From positions 4,686,001 through 4,750,000 of the forward strand of contig NC_019684.1 of assembly GCF_000316645.1 (NCBI RefSeq): a stretch of 64,000 bases of DNA, in the 5' to 3' direction. This DNA is from Nostoc sp. PCC 7524 (GTDB lineage: Bacteria; Cyanobacteriota; Cyanobacteriia; Cyanobacteriales; Nostocaceae). The notes under the pieces are model-generated. The model searched no databases, had not been told where the DNA came from, and worked only from the letters and a program-made list of their open reading frames with translations. The position numbers and the translations under genes were made by a program. Positions within the stretch are counted from its first letter, which is position 1. The number at the start of each line of letters is the position of its first letter. Positions 32,188 to 41,523 of this stretch are shown here, piece by piece.

Positions 32188-33384
32188 TTAAGGTACTAAG
32201 CGCACAAACTTATTTTTACCAACTTGCAAAACTTTACCGTGTAAATCACCCGCTTGTTCAAAAGTAGTATCAACATCGGAGATGCGATCGCCATCTAAGC
32301 GTACACCACCTTCTTGAATCTTGCGTTTACCTTCCCCGGTACTTTTACACAAGCCACTCACATTCAGTAAATAAGCCAATTTCACCGGAAATTGGGCAAC
32401 CTCGGTTAAAGAAAATTCGGGAACAGCGCCCTCTTTACCACCACTTTTAGCCGCTTCTTTCGCTTCATTCGCCGCTTGTTCATCGTGGTATTGTCTGACG
32501 ACTTCCCAGGCTAACAACATTTGGCGATCGCGGGGATTTTCCGGTAGCTTGTCTAAAGGTAAGTCTGTCAACAACTCAAAATACTGTGCCAGCAGATTAT
32601 CCGGGACACCCTGCAACTTCTGATACTTTTGTCCTGGGTGTTCCGATAAACCAACATAATTTCCTAAAGATTTGGACATTTTTTGCACCCCGTCTGTACC
32701 AATCAAAATTGGCAAAAGTAGGCCAAACTGCGGCTTTTGTCCAAAATGACGCTGCAAATCTCTCCCGACAGCAATGTTAAACTTTTGATCAGTGCCTCCT
32801 AATTCCACATCTGCCTCCACAGCCACCGAATCATAACCTTGCATCAATGGGTAGAGGAACTCATGCAGAAAAATTGGATTCTCTTTTTTATAACGTTCTG
32901 CAAATCCTTCCTTGGCTAACATCTGCCCCACCGTCATGGTAGCCAGTAACTCTGTAATTTTTCCTAAATCAAGCCGGGAAAGCCATTCAGAGTTATAACG
33001 CACCTCTAATCTACCCGGTGTGTCAAAATCCAAAATAGGACGCACTTGATCCAAGTAAGTTTGAGCATTTTGCATTACCTCTGCTTGAGTCAGTTGGCGA
33101 CGCACCTCAGATTTACCCGTTGGATCACCGATACGAGCCGTAAAATCACCAATAATCAGGACTGCCGTATGACCAGCATCTTGAAATGCTCGCAGTTTTC
33201 GTACTGGTATGCTATGACCAAGATGAATATCTGCACCAGTAGGATCAATTCCCAATTTGACCCTGAGAGGGCGGTTTGTAGTCGCCAAGCGTTTCTCTAA
33301 ACTTTCACTTTCGTTATCAGTATCAGTTGGTTGTGGGAATACTTCCACTATCCCACGATTTAGCCAAGAAAAATTATCCGCCAT
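32188..33384 (-). CDS. tyrS: Tyrosyl-tRNA synthetase
   Basis: 398 residues from ATG 33384 ([11 protein letters not shown]). The class I signatures are H-L-G-H-S (HIGH-like) and [19 protein letters not shown] lies between them, and an S4 domain at the C-terminus binds tRNA. A longer frame from TTG 33474 would add 30 residues outside the conserved region and would cover a perfect palindrome at 33444-33458. The gene leads a tyrS-pyrF-unknown operon. It charges tRNA-Tyr. Confidence 0.94.
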   Translation of the reverse strand: MADNFSWLNRGIVEVFPQPTDTDNESESLEKRLATTNRPLRVKLGIDPTGADIHLGHSIPVRKLRAFQDAGHTAVLIIGDFTARIGDPTGKSEVRRQLTQAEVMQNAQTYLDQVRPILDFDTPGRLEVRYNSEWLSRLDLGKITELLATMTVGQMLAKEGFAERYKKENPIFLHEFLYPLMQGYDSVAVEADVELGGTDQKFNIAVGRDLQRHFGQKPQFGLLLPILIGTDGVQKMSKSLGNYVGLSEHPGQKYQKLQGVPDNLLAQYFELLTDLPLDKLPENPRDRQMLLAWEVVRQYHDEQAANEAKEAAKSGGKEGAVPEFSLTEVAQFPVKLAYLLNVSGLCKSTGEGKRKIQEGGVRLDGDRISDVDTTFEQAGDLHGKVLQVGKNKFVRLVP

Positions 33385-33443
33385 ACTAGGAGATTCGCTA
33401 TTAACTACGCTTTTAACTTTAGGAGTGAGTTTGGTTATGTTCA

Positions 33444-33458
33444 CGGACAAATTGTCCG
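33444..33458. promoter_or_regulatory. 15-bp palindrome upstream of tyrS
   Basis: CGGACAA, one central base, TTGTCCG: a perfect 7+1+7 palindrome 60 bases before the chosen tyrS start and 100 bases from the divergent PBP gene. Its position between two divergent genes is suitable for an operator. The binding protein is unknown. Confidence 0.4.
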
Positions 33459-33557
33459 CAATTTCATCTGCCAAACTAATATAATTGCAAAAAATTAACC
33501 GCCCTGCTGCAAAGAATCAATTACAGTAATATTTACAAGTGAGGAAGTGAAATCGCC

Positions 33558-35480
33558 GTGTCGTCTAGGACTTTTGAAGAAAAGCAATCCCAACGTCGTA
33601 CTTCATCTGGTTTTGAGTTTTTCAAAGGAGTAGGCCAGGTAGCTGGCGGTACTCTTTTATCAATCACGATGTTGGCAAGTTCCATTGTAGCCGGAGGACT
33701 GGTTGGTCTAGCCATCAGTTTCCGTAATTTGCCAGATGTCAGACAACTACGTAACTTTTTTCCGTCAGAAACGACTTATATTTATGACATTAAAGGCAAA
33801 CTTTTAGCTAGTATCCACGGAGAAGCCAATCGAGAAGTTGTACCTCTAGATAAAATTTCTCCCAATTTAAAACGGGCGGTACTGGCTAGTGAAGATAGTC
33901 ATTTTTATTATCATCACGGGATTAACCCCACTGGTGTAGGGCGTGCTGTCGTCACTAACTTAGTGGCTGGTGGTGTGAAGGAAGGTGGCTCTACCATCAC
34001 CATGCAGTTGGTAAAAAACCTATTTTTGACTCGTAGACGTGCGTTTACCCGTAAGTTAGCCGAAGCAGTCTTGGCTGTTCGTTTAGAGCAAATTCTCACT
34101 AAAGATCAGATTTTAGAAATGTACCTCAATCAAGTGTATTGGGGACATAACAATTACGGTGTACAAACGGCAGCACGTAGCTATTTTGATAAATCGGCTG
34201 AGAACCTAACTATAGCGGAATCAGCAATGATGGCTGGTTTAATCCAAGCACCAGAGGAGTTCAGCCCCTTTGTCAATATGAAACTGGCAAAGCAAAAACA
34301 AAAAGAAGTTTTGGGACGAATGCTGGATTTGAACTGGATTACCCAGCAAGAATATGATAATGCCCTCAAGCAAGAAATTAAACTAGGCAGAATTAGATCA
34401 TTTCAAGGTAGTGCGCTGCCATATGTAACCAACACCGTGGCACAGGAATTAGCTAAAAAGTTTGGACGTGAAACCCTGATTAAAGGTGGAATGCGAGTGC
34501 AAACTACTGTTGACGCTAACTTCCAAATCATGGCTGAAGATATTGTCAAAAAATGGCATAAAACACTCCTTGGAAAAGGGTTAAGCAGAAACCAAATTGC
34601 GCTGGTAGCAATTGATCCACGTACCCATTTTGTCAAAGCCTTAGTGGGTGGAGTAGACTCTAGAGCTAGTGAGTTTAACCGGGCAACCCAAGCACAACGC
34701 CAGCCTGGGTCTTCCTTTAAACCGTTTGTTTACTATGCTGCCTTTGCTACTGGTAAATTTGCCCCAGATTCAACAGTTATAGATGCTCCAGTCAGATATC
34801 GAGATGGTAACGCTTGGTACACCCCCAGGAACTATGATGGTGGTTTTGCGGGTTCAATGTCAATTCGTACTGCCCTGGCACAGTCGCGTAACATCCCGGT
34901 CATCAAACTGGGCAAAACTATTGGTATGAACAAAGTAGTCGAAACTTGTCGTATTTTAGGCATTAAAAGTCCAATGGAGCCAGTGACTTCTCTGCCACTT
35001 GGTGCAATTGGTGTCACACCGTTGGAGATGGCTAGTGCTTATGCTACCTTTGCTAATTACGGCTGGCAGTCTCCACCAACAGTTATTGCCCGAATTACTG
35101 ATAGTAGTGGCAACGTTTTATTGGATAATACCCCCAAACCCCAGCAAGTTTTAGATCCTTGGGCTTCAGCAGCAATTATTGATGTGATGCGAGCTGTTGT
35201 TACTGAAGGTACAGGTAAAGGGGCTGCTATTGATCGCCCATCTGCTGGGAAGACAGGTACAACATCATCAGAAAAAGATATTTGGTATGTGGGTACTGTG
35301 CCACAATTAACAACGGCTGTCTGGATCGGTAGAGATGATAACCGACAACTAGCCAGTGGTGCAACTGGTGGAGGTATGGTAGCTCCCATCTGGAAGGAAT
35401 TTATGACGAAAGCTCTCAAGGGTGTACCAGTGGAAAACTTCAAACCGCCTTCTCAGTTTCCTCGTCCCAAGTCAAATTAG
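33558..35480 (+). CDS. Class A penicillin-binding protein (PBP1A family)
   Basis: 640 residues from a GTG start. One membrane anchor (about 33-57) precedes the glycosyltransferase 51 domain, with E-D-S-H-F-Y-Y-H-H-G-I-N-P and G-G-S-T-I-T-M-Q-L-V-K-N. The transpeptidase domain has S-S-F-K (about residue 385), S-R-N and K-T-G-T-T. It polymerises and cross-links peptidoglycan on the outer face of the membrane. It is divergent from tyrS with about 170 bases between starts. Confidence 0.95.
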   Translation: MSSRTFEEKQSQRRTSSGFEFFKGVGQVAGGTLLSITMLASSIVAGGLVGLAISFRNLPDVRQLRNFFPSETTYIYDIKGKLLASIHGEANREVVPLDKISPNLKRAVLASEDSHFYYHHGINPTGVGRAVVTNLVAGGVKEGGSTITMQLVKNLFLTRRRAFTRKLAEAVLAVRLEQILTKDQILEMYLNQVYWGHNNYGVQTAARSYFDKSAENLTIAESAMMAGLIQAPEEFSPFVNMKLAKQKQKEVLGRMLDLNWITQQEYDNALKQEIKLGRIRSFQGSALPYVTNTVAQELAKKFGRETLIKGGMRVQTTVDANFQIMAEDIVKKWHKTLLGKGLSRNQIALVAIDPRTHFVKALVGGVDSRASEFNRATQAQRQPGSSFKPFVYYAAFATGKFAPDSTVIDAPVRYRDGNAWYTPRNYDGGFAGSMSIRTALAQSRNIPVIKLGKTIGMNKVVETCRILGIKSPMEPVTSLPLGAIGVTPLEMASAYATFANYGWQSPPTVIARITDSSGNVLLDNTPKPQQVLDPWASAAIIDVMRAVVTEGTGKGAAIDRPSAGKTGTTSSEKDIWYVGTVPQLTTAVWIGRDDNRQLASGATGGGMVAPIWKEFMTKALKGVPVENFKPPSQFPRPKSN

Positions 35481-35565
35481 AGAAGCAGGGGTGTAGGGGA
35501 GATAAGGGAGACAAGGAGAATACCAAATCTCAGTTATTCCCCAGTCCCTAGTCCCCAGTCCCCAG

Positions 35566-35889
35566 TCAAGATGATTTCTCTAATTCTGATTTCATCCTCT
35601 GTAGAGTCAGCTGCATTTGATCAAACATCTGTTGCGGAGTGATGCCAAACTGACCGAGCTGAGTTCTCAGTTGTTCTATGGTCATTTGAGCCATGAAATC
35701 TTCTGACAGCTCGAATCGCTTCATAAAAACGCGATAGCGATCCATCATCGCTTCCATTTGCTCAATAAACAGTTTTTTGCCTTCACGGTCGAATTTACCG
35801 TAGCTATTGCCTAGCTGAATCAGTGCTTGATAATCTTCAAACAGCTGTTTTGCTTCTTGCTGAACTATGTCAGAGTCAAAGAATCCCAT
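35566..35889 (-). CDS. DUF1825 family cyanobacterial protein
   Basis: 107 residues, mostly helical and Met/Gln-rich: M-G-F-F-D-S-D-I-V-Q-Q-E-A-K-Q-L-F-E-D-Y-Q then Y-G-K-F-D-R-E-G-K-K and M-E-A-M-M-D-R-Y-R-V-F-M-K-R-F-E-L-S. This is the DUF1825 pattern, widely conserved in cyanobacteria with unknown function. A CCCAGTC-type repeat tract follows the stop and reaches the PBP gene. Confidence 0.88.
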   Translation of the reverse strand: MGFFDSDIVQQEAKQLFEDYQALIQLGNSYGKFDREGKKLFIEQMEAMMDRYRVFMKRFELSEDFMAQMTIEQLRTQLGQFGITPQQMFDQMQLTLQRMKSELEKSS

Positions 35890-36001
35890 GTGCCTCTACT
35901 CAACTGAGTATTTACACTCAGTAGCTTATAGTTTTGCCTCTATTTTTATTCTAGTCTAGGGGACTTAACTCCAGAAATAACTTCGGTCTAAGTACGGTTT
36001 T

Positions 36002-36949
36002 TTACCGAGATTTCAACACTTGACTAGAGATGGTTTCTACATTGTTCATGAATTTACTTAATAAACCAGCAATTCCTATAGCTTTTACTAATGATTTAGG
36101 ATGAGTGTGATCACAAAGTTGAATTTTTAAATGACTGGCGTATTTCAAGGCTAATGAATTATGGGGGTTAATTTTTAATGCTTGGCGGATGTACACTCTG
36201 GCCATACCGGGAAACTTTTGTCGCAGATGTACTACTCCTAACAAAGCATAATAATCACTGTTGTTTGATTCTAGCTTGATAGCATCACGCAGTTCTTTAA
36301 CAGCTAATGACCAGTTGGCTTGTTTAGCATATTCAATTGCTCTTTGATAGTGACGTTGAGCATAATTGATAACTGCTGGTTTGAGAGTTGGTATTTCGTC
36401 TAAGATAACTTCTCGTGGTTCGTAAGTAACCTCAGAGATTATTGCTTGAGGTGGTTCCATGATGAATGAGTTGTCTGTACGCAAGCACAGGTATGCTAGA
36501 TTCAACTCATTTAACTGTTGGGTAATTTGATAGGATTGAGCCAGTGATTTGTATTGGACTGTTGTATAAGAAGCGATCGCTTCTGGATAGAATGACTCTG
36601 CTTCCCGTACAGACATCGCCATCAGTTTCTTGACTACAGGATTTTTGACAGCCGCCGCTTTCTGCCCCCAGGTAATTGCTTCTAACCGCAGTGCAGTCAT
36701 GACATTAGCACGCTTTTGTATATGCTTCAATTCATCATAAGCTGGGTTTATTAAACGAGTAAAAACTGCTGTGGCCAAGTTTTGGTCTAAATTGTTATGT
36801 CTGGTGTAATGATCAGGATGCAGCTGTTTGGCTAAAACATGATAGCGGTTAAGGATCTGGCGTTCATCTGCGGTCAAAGCTATTCCTAACACAGCGTAAG
36901 GATCTGATAATTGTTGTAACCATTTTGTAGGTAGGAAAGTCTGTGACAT
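36002..36949 (-). CDS. J-domain protein with TPR-like C-terminus
   Basis: 315 residues. An N-terminal J domain (about 15-78) carries H-P-D in K-Q-L-H-P-D-H-Y. A helical middle region follows, then about two TPR units (residues 200-275: Y-Q-R-A-I-E-Y-A-K-Q-A-N-W and Y-Y-A-L-L-G-V-V-H-L-R-Q). The J domain suggests recruitment of DnaK, with the TPR part binding a client or partner. This architecture is common in cyanobacteria, but the role is not known. Confidence 0.85.
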   Translation of the reverse strand: MSQTFLPTKWLQQLSDPYAVLGIALTADERQILNRYHVLAKQLHPDHYTRHNNLDQNLATAVFTRLINPAYDELKHIQKRANVMTALRLEAITWGQKAAAVKNPVVKKLMAMSVREAESFYPEAIASYTTVQYKSLAQSYQITQQLNELNLAYLCLRTDNSFIMEPPQAIISEVTYEPREVILDEIPTLKPAVINYAQRHYQRAIEYAKQANWSLAVKELRDAIKLESNNSDYYALLGVVHLRQKFPGMARVYIRQALKINPHNSLALKYASHLKIQLCDHTHPKSLVKAIGIAGLLSKFMNNVETISSQVLKSR

Positions 36950-37129
36950 CGTGTTAGATTCGCAGATAAAAATTTTAAGATAGCATCGGGGAATAGGGAA
37001 GAGAAATTAATAAAATAGATTTATGTTTGCTTGTCAGGATGAATTTTGTGATGCTGCATTTACCCAAGTGCTTTGTTAATATGGCTGTCTAATTGTCCTT
37101 ACTGTGGTGATGGTGAATTAATAGGGGAT

Positions 37130-37504
37130 ATGTTAACTAAGCATAAAAGTCGAAGTGTTGCCGCTATTCTAGCCTTTGCTGGGACGGTGAGCATCTCCGG
37201 ATTACATAAGTTTTATTTAGGACAACCACTGTGGGGTCTGTTGTATGTTTTACTTTCTTGGACACCGATTCCCAAGGTAGCAAGCGCCATTGAGGGGGTT
37301 TGGTATTTAGCACAAGATGAGGAAGCTTTTGACCGTAATTTTAATTTCGGAAAGCCATTTGTGAAGAAATCTCCGTATGTGGGTAATCAAGTTGGAGCGA
37401 TCGCTGATGCTTTACGCGAGTTAGATACTCTCCGCCAAGATGGGTTAATTTCTGAGTATGAATTTGAACAAAAGCGCCGCCAGTTACTTGACCAAATTTC
37501 TTGA
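37130..37504 (+). CDS. TM2 domain protein with C-terminal SHOCT-like helix
   Basis: 124 residues from ATG 37130 (MLTKHKSRSVAAIL), preceded by AGGGGA; a TTG at 37073 would extend it by 19 residues. The TM2 domain has two membrane segments around G-L-H-K-F-Y-L-G-Q-P-L-W-G-L-L-Y, the conserved loop. The C-terminal L-R-E-L-D-T-L-R-Q-D-G-L-I-S-E-Y-E-F-E-Q-K-R-R-Q-L-L is SHOCT-like. Function unknown; probably in the cytoplasmic membrane. Confidence 0.82.
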   Translation: MLTKHKSRSVAAILAFAGTVSISGLHKFYLGQPLWGLLYVLLSWTPIPKVASAIEGVWYLAQDEEAFDRNFNFGKPFVKKSPYVGNQVGAIADALRELDTLRQDGLISEYEFEQKRRQLLDQIS

Positions 37505-37592
37505 TTGGGCATTGGTGAGACACTGTAGACAGTGACTAATCACTACTCAACACGCGGCTCATTGCCCCGCTACACTAACAGCACTCAGCACT

Positions 37593-38123
37593 ATGCAATG
37601 GCTACCTTGGAATTCTAAGTTACAAAGGCTTAGGACTAAAATACTAAATGACCCTTACTATCGACTACAGTCTGGGGAAGAAATTCAAATAGCAGCACAA
37701 TTAGGTGTTCGCATTGATGCTAATCAAGCAACTGTCGATGATTGGTTACGCTTACCGGGTTTATCTATTCATCAGGCGCGATCGCTTGTGGAACTTTCCC
37801 GTTCTGGTGTAAAATTTTACTGTATTGAAGATATTGCTGCGGCTTTGGGAATGCCAGCACCACGTCTAGAGCCATTAAAGCCTTTATTAAATTTTAGTTA
37901 CTACGATCACGAATCTCTAATTAATCCTACTGATATGGTTAATCCCAACATGGCATCAGTAGAACAGTTAGCCCAAATCCCATTTATGGATATATCCCTG
38001 GCTGAAGCTGTCGTACAAAATCGCCTTGCTTCTGGGGCTTATCGTAATCTAGCCGATTTTCAGCGCAGATTACAACTATCTGGGGAAGCGATGGCACAGT
38101 TGATGTATTTTTTGAGGTTTTAG
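37593..38123 (+). CDS. Helix-hairpin-helix protein (ComEA-like)
   Basis: 176 residues with two HhH units: I-D-A-N-Q-A-T-V-D-D-W-L-R-L-P-G-L-S-I-H-Q-A-R-S-L (about 49-73) and V-N-P-N-M-A-S-V-E-Q-L-A-Q-I-P-F-M-D-I-S-L-A-E-A-V-V-Q-N-R (about 115-143). ComEA binds incoming DNA during transformation, but this copy has no obvious signal peptide, so it may be a general DNA-binding protein. It follows the TM2 gene by 88 bases. Confidence 0.82.
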   Translation: MQWLPWNSKLQRLRTKILNDPYYRLQSGEEIQIAAQLGVRIDANQATVDDWLRLPGLSIHQARSLVELSRSGVKFYCIEDIAAALGMPAPRLEPLKPLLNFSYYDHESLINPTDMVNPNMASVEQLAQIPFMDISLAEAVVQNRLASGAYRNLADFQRRLQLSGEAMAQLMYFLRF

Positions 38124-38145
38124 GAGAGGCTAGGGGCTAGGGACT

Positions 38146-38360
38146 AGGCTGTTGACTTTGATGAGATTGACCCATTTTTTATTCATACAGTTTTGGTGTC
38201 ATCATCGGTGAACCAAATTAAATGAGTAATGAGTAATGAGTAATGAGTAAATACCCATTACTTATTACTTATTACTCATTACTTAAAGAAGGAAAGGATT
38301 AGGCATGAATTTTTAACCCCTGAAAATGTACAAAGTCAACATCCTAGCTAGGGACAGGGG
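38146..38360. repeat. Dispersed intergenic repeat, copy 2 (with copy at 7563-7827)
   Basis: Same order of blocks as copy 1: CTATTGACTTTGATGAGAT-like start, CATACAGTTTTGGTGTCATC, AATGAGT tandem units, GAAAGGATT and AAAGTCAACATCCTAGCT. It lacks about 50 bases present in copy 1 and has a 15-base insert after the first block. It fills most of the gap between the HhH gene and lepB. Confidence 0.75.
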
Positions 38361-38397
38361 ATTGGGACAATTTTCTCTAACCTCTAGCCTCTAGCCT

Positions 38398-38970
38398 CTA
38401 AATCATTCCCATTCGTTCAGGTGGCCAAAAGCGAAATACTGCATGACCAATGATATTTTCTTGAGGTAAAAAGCCCCAGTAACGAGAATCATTACTATTG
38501 TTGCGGTTGTCTCCCATGACAAAAAATTGGTCTTCTGGGACTTTGACTGGTGGGAATGGTTGGCTGGGGGGTTCAGCGATGTAGTCTTCTGTTAATGGCT
38601 GTCCATTTAGATAGACTTTACCGTTAGCAACACTAATTATTTCTCCGGGTACACCAATCACCCGCTTGATAAAAGCTTGGTCTTTAGGGTATCCTCGTTT
38701 TTGCAATTCTGTGGGTGGCTGAAAAACGACGATATCCCCAGTTGTCGGTGGATGAAAATGATAAGAGACTTTTTCCACTACTAAGCGATCGCCTTCATAT
38801 AAAGTAGGAACCATTGACTCGGACGGTATGTAACGAGGTTCGGCGATAAAAGTCCGAATCAACAGTGCTAAAAATAAAGCGATCGCAATCAGAGTAAAAT
38901 TCTCTTGCCAACCACTCCATGCTTTTGAAGTTTTAGAGATTTCTTTTGTATCACTTTGCTGAGGATTCAT
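38398..38970 (-). CDS. lepB: Signal peptidase I
   Basis: 190 residues from ATG 38970 (MNPQQSDTK); a TTG at 39060 would add 30 residues. One membrane anchor (about 24-42) is followed by the catalytic Ser in P-S-E-S-M-V-P-T-L and the Lys in F-I-K-R-V-I-G-V-P-G-E, the Ser/Lys dyad. G-D-N-R-N-N-S-N-D-S-R-Y-W-G-F is box E. It cuts signal peptides from exported proteins such as the Lpt and beta-barrel proteins in this window. Confidence 0.94.
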   Translation of the reverse strand: MNPQQSDTKEISKTSKAWSGWQENFTLIAIALFLALLIRTFIAEPRYIPSESMVPTLYEGDRLVVEKVSYHFHPPTTGDIVVFQPPTELQKRGYPKDQAFIKRVIGVPGEIISVANGKVYLNGQPLTEDYIAEPPSQPFPPVKVPEDQFFVMGDNRNNSNDSRYWGFLPQENIIGHAVFRFWPPERMGMI

Positions 38971-39462
38971 AGAAGTTTTCGGCCAGTTGATAAAATCAGA
39001 TAAATTCTTTATTTTGATGACAAATGTATGCTTGTAAGGCGATTTTCTGATGGACTGCAATTACAAGCACTAATTCATAATACGGCTATCTTACATTCTA
39101 TGACCAAGCAAAAATACTTATGATAAAGTGGCGATTTGGAGGTGCGATCGTATATTCTTAAACCCCCGAAATTTTGTTAAATGTTATGACGTGGAATCAG
39201 CTAAACATTTAAAAATTATCGCTAACGATAATTTCTAATTTTGTATAAGTAAGTCGGTGGGAAAAAACACAACTATGTTAAGAAAAATAAACTAGGCTCA
39301 AACCCTCTTCCCTCCTGCCTCCTGCCTCCTGCCTTGCCATAGCGATAATTTTTAACACTGAGCTACTTAAACAACAGGCGCAAGAATCAAGTAATGTTTA
39401 AGGGTAAGGTTGGCGATCGCTTTCGTCGCTGCATTATCGCCTTAATTCTTCGTATGATATAA
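38971..39462. other. Intergenic stretch between lepB and the tRNA gene
   Basis: AT-rich sequence with a CTCCTGC heptamer tract near 39308-39336 and HIP1 sites near 39415. I see no protein gene. It probably contains the lepB promoter. Confidence 0.5.
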
Positions 39463-39536
39463 CAGGCGCGGCAGGGCTCGAACCTGCGACAGTCCGCTTA
39501 GAAGGCGGATACTCTATCCAACTGAGTTACGCGCCC
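39463..39536 (-). tRNA. tRNA-Arg (anticodon TCT)
   Basis: The reverse strand folds as a 74-nt cloverleaf. The acceptor stem GGGCGCG pairs with CGCGCCT, the D arm has ACTCAGTTGGATAGAGT, the anticodon stem TCCGC/GCGGA encloses the loop CTTCTAA with anticodon TCT, and the T arm carries the GTTCGAGCC loop. The CCA end is not encoded. It stands alone. The 340 bases between it and the next gene hold its promoter-side DNA and no other gene I recognise. Confidence 0.95.
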
Positions 39537-39876
39537 AAGTTAATACTCAGGCTTTTAACAAAGCCACCAAGACAATTATAACGTTCTCTCTACCAAGAAG
39601 CAATCAAAAAATTGCAGATTTACCACTAGCAAGGCTAAGATGCTAGGCGCAAGTTAGCCAATGTAGACTAAAAACGCCACAAACTGGCTATTAATTAGCT
39701 ATATTAAGTGGTCGATGGGTGGTTATTTGCGTGTTGATGCCGATGTGCTAGAGATAGGGTACTCTAGGTTAGTTGTTCAATCCATACGTAAGTAATCGCA
39801 CTCTTGGCGATGTTGCCAAATCAGATTATAAATCGCATATCTACAAAGCCCCTGTGAGGAGTTATTTGCTAGTGCC

Positions 39877-40536
39877 ATGTTTATTTTGAAACGGCAGGAT
39901 GTTGAAATATCAAGCATTCAGCACCCAAAAAAGGATCAGCAGGTGCCGATTCTCCATTATCAGGGGCAGACTTTTCGCTTGATTAGTGTATTTAAAGCTG
40001 GACAAGAAGAAGAAGCCAGAGCCTTGTGGAGAGAATTAACAGATAATCGAGGTAAGGCTTGTGTTTTGCTGGAAGAACCGGAACGTTTTAGCGTCTGGGG
40101 TAAGATACGTTTAGATCAGATAGATCATGATACTGGCGGACACAGCAAAAATGGGGTTTTTATTCAAGCGAGTATTTTGCTGTTGCAATCCGTCCACATG
40201 GACATTGAAGATTTTTTGGGTACAAAGCAAGCTGCATTATTTGAAAAAGATATTGCCGAAGTCTTAAAACAGCAGCAGTTTCCTGAGACTGCTTCCTTAG
40301 AGGCAGTGAAATATTGGGTTTCTACTAATCCCCTAGAAGCTGCTAAACTTCCGCCTTGGAAAGAAAATCATATAGTTAGCTTCCTACAAGAACTGCATAA
40401 ATTAGGTAAAACATATTTTGGTAACGCCAACTTCGCTAATCAAGTAGCTAATAAGTTACAGGATATGCCAGAAGGTGAGCGATCGCTATTCATATCTTGG
40501 CTAAATCAATCTTCACTGAGTAAACTGTGGCAATAG
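39877..40536 (+). CDS. Cyanobacterial conserved protein (Npun_F0813-like)
   Basis: 219 residues, soluble. It starts M-F-I-L-K-R-Q-D-V-E-I and contains P-I-L-H-Y-Q-G-Q-T-F-R-L-I-S-V-F, A-C-V-L-L-E-E-P-E-R-F-S-V-W-G-K and a C-terminal helical half. I associate this with a Nostocales-conserved family named after Npun_F0813; no activity is known. HIP1 sites and codon use match its neighbours. Confidence 0.75.
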   Translation: MFILKRQDVEISSIQHPKKDQQVPILHYQGQTFRLISVFKAGQEEEARALWRELTDNRGKACVLLEEPERFSVWGKIRLDQIDHDTGGHSKNGVFIQASILLLQSVHMDIEDFLGTKQAALFEKDIAEVLKQQQFPETASLEAVKYWVSTNPLEAAKLPPWKENHIVSFLQELHKLGKTYFGNANFANQVANKLQDMPEGERSLFISWLNQSSLSKLWQ

Positions 40537-40647
40537 CATCAAAATTTTTGGCAAAAGTACACCTAGTGGTAGTTGCTATTAGGTTATAAATATGCTTATA
40601 AAGCTTTGATGCCAGCCAAATTACTGCCAGAGTGCATTTAGTCCCTT

Positions 40648-41505
40648 ATGAATAATTCTTACAAAAATTCGTCGTTAGCTTTTAAATCTCTGCTGACTAC
40701 CCAAAACATCGTCTTGGCTAGCATTGGCTGGGGGGTGCTAGCTCTGCTATACTTTTTGTTGTTTAGTGCCAAAGTCCCAGGAGCTAATGGTGTAGAAAGC
40801 CGTGCCGAGTGGTACGTGATTGGTACAAATATTTTTGAAGCTTTAGCTTATCTGGGTGCCGGGATTTTATGCTTAAGGAATTGGCGCAGTCCACAAATTG
40901 TCAGTAGTCGCAAGGTGTGGCTGGCAATTGCCATAGGTATGCTTTCTTATTTCCTGGGAGGGATATTTTTTGGCTACACCGAAATAGTTTTAAAAGAAGA
41001 ACCGGATGTGTCTATTGGCGACGTGTTTTTTGTACTAAGTTATATATCCCTGGGCGTAGGCATGATTTTAGCAGTAGCTGCCAGACGAATTAATCTAGAA
41101 AAATGGCAATGGCTCATTGTGTTAGCAATTGGAGTTTTCGGAAGCTTGTTAGCATGGTGGATTTCTATGCAGCAAGGAACAGACTCAGAAGAACTATTAG
41201 TTCTGATTTTGAACTGGTTTTACATAGTTAGCGATGTGCTGCTATTAATTATTGCCACTATCCTGCTGTTAGCTTTTTGGGGAGGAAGAGTTGCCCAATC
41301 CTGGAGAATGATTGCGGCGGCCGCGTTTTCGCTTTACATTGCAGATATGTGGTTTAAATATGCCCAGGGGCCAAATTATCAAAGTGGAGAAATATTAGAA
41401 GTGTTTTGGGTATTTAGTGGAGTGTTATTTGGTATGGGCGCTGCCCTAGAATATGACGCATCATTAAGCCGGACTCGGCGGGAGCGCGGACGAAAACGAG
41501 CATAG
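40648..41505 (+). CDS. Multi-pass membrane protein of unknown function
   Basis: 285 residues with about eight hydrophobic segments (roughly 23-42, 62-78, 91-111, 126-146, 154-173, 186-208, 215-235, 248-268) and a basic C-terminal tail (RTRRERGRKRA). I recognise no transporter or enzyme motif. It ends 18 bases before the HTH gene, so the two may be cotranscribed. Confidence 0.7.
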   Translation: MNNSYKNSSLAFKSLLTTQNIVLASIGWGVLALLYFLLFSAKVPGANGVESRAEWYVIGTNIFEALAYLGAGILCLRNWRSPQIVSSRKVWLAIAIGMLSYFLGGIFFGYTEIVLKEEPDVSIGDVFFVLSYISLGVGMILAVAARRINLEKWQWLIVLAIGVFGSLLAWWISMQQGTDSEELLVLILNWFYIVSDVLLLIIATILLLAFWGGRVAQSWRMIAAAAFSLYIADMWFKYAQGPNYQSGEILEVFWVFSGVLFGMGAALEYDASLSRTRRERGRKRA

Positions 41506-41523
41506 AAAAGATTGGTATCTACC

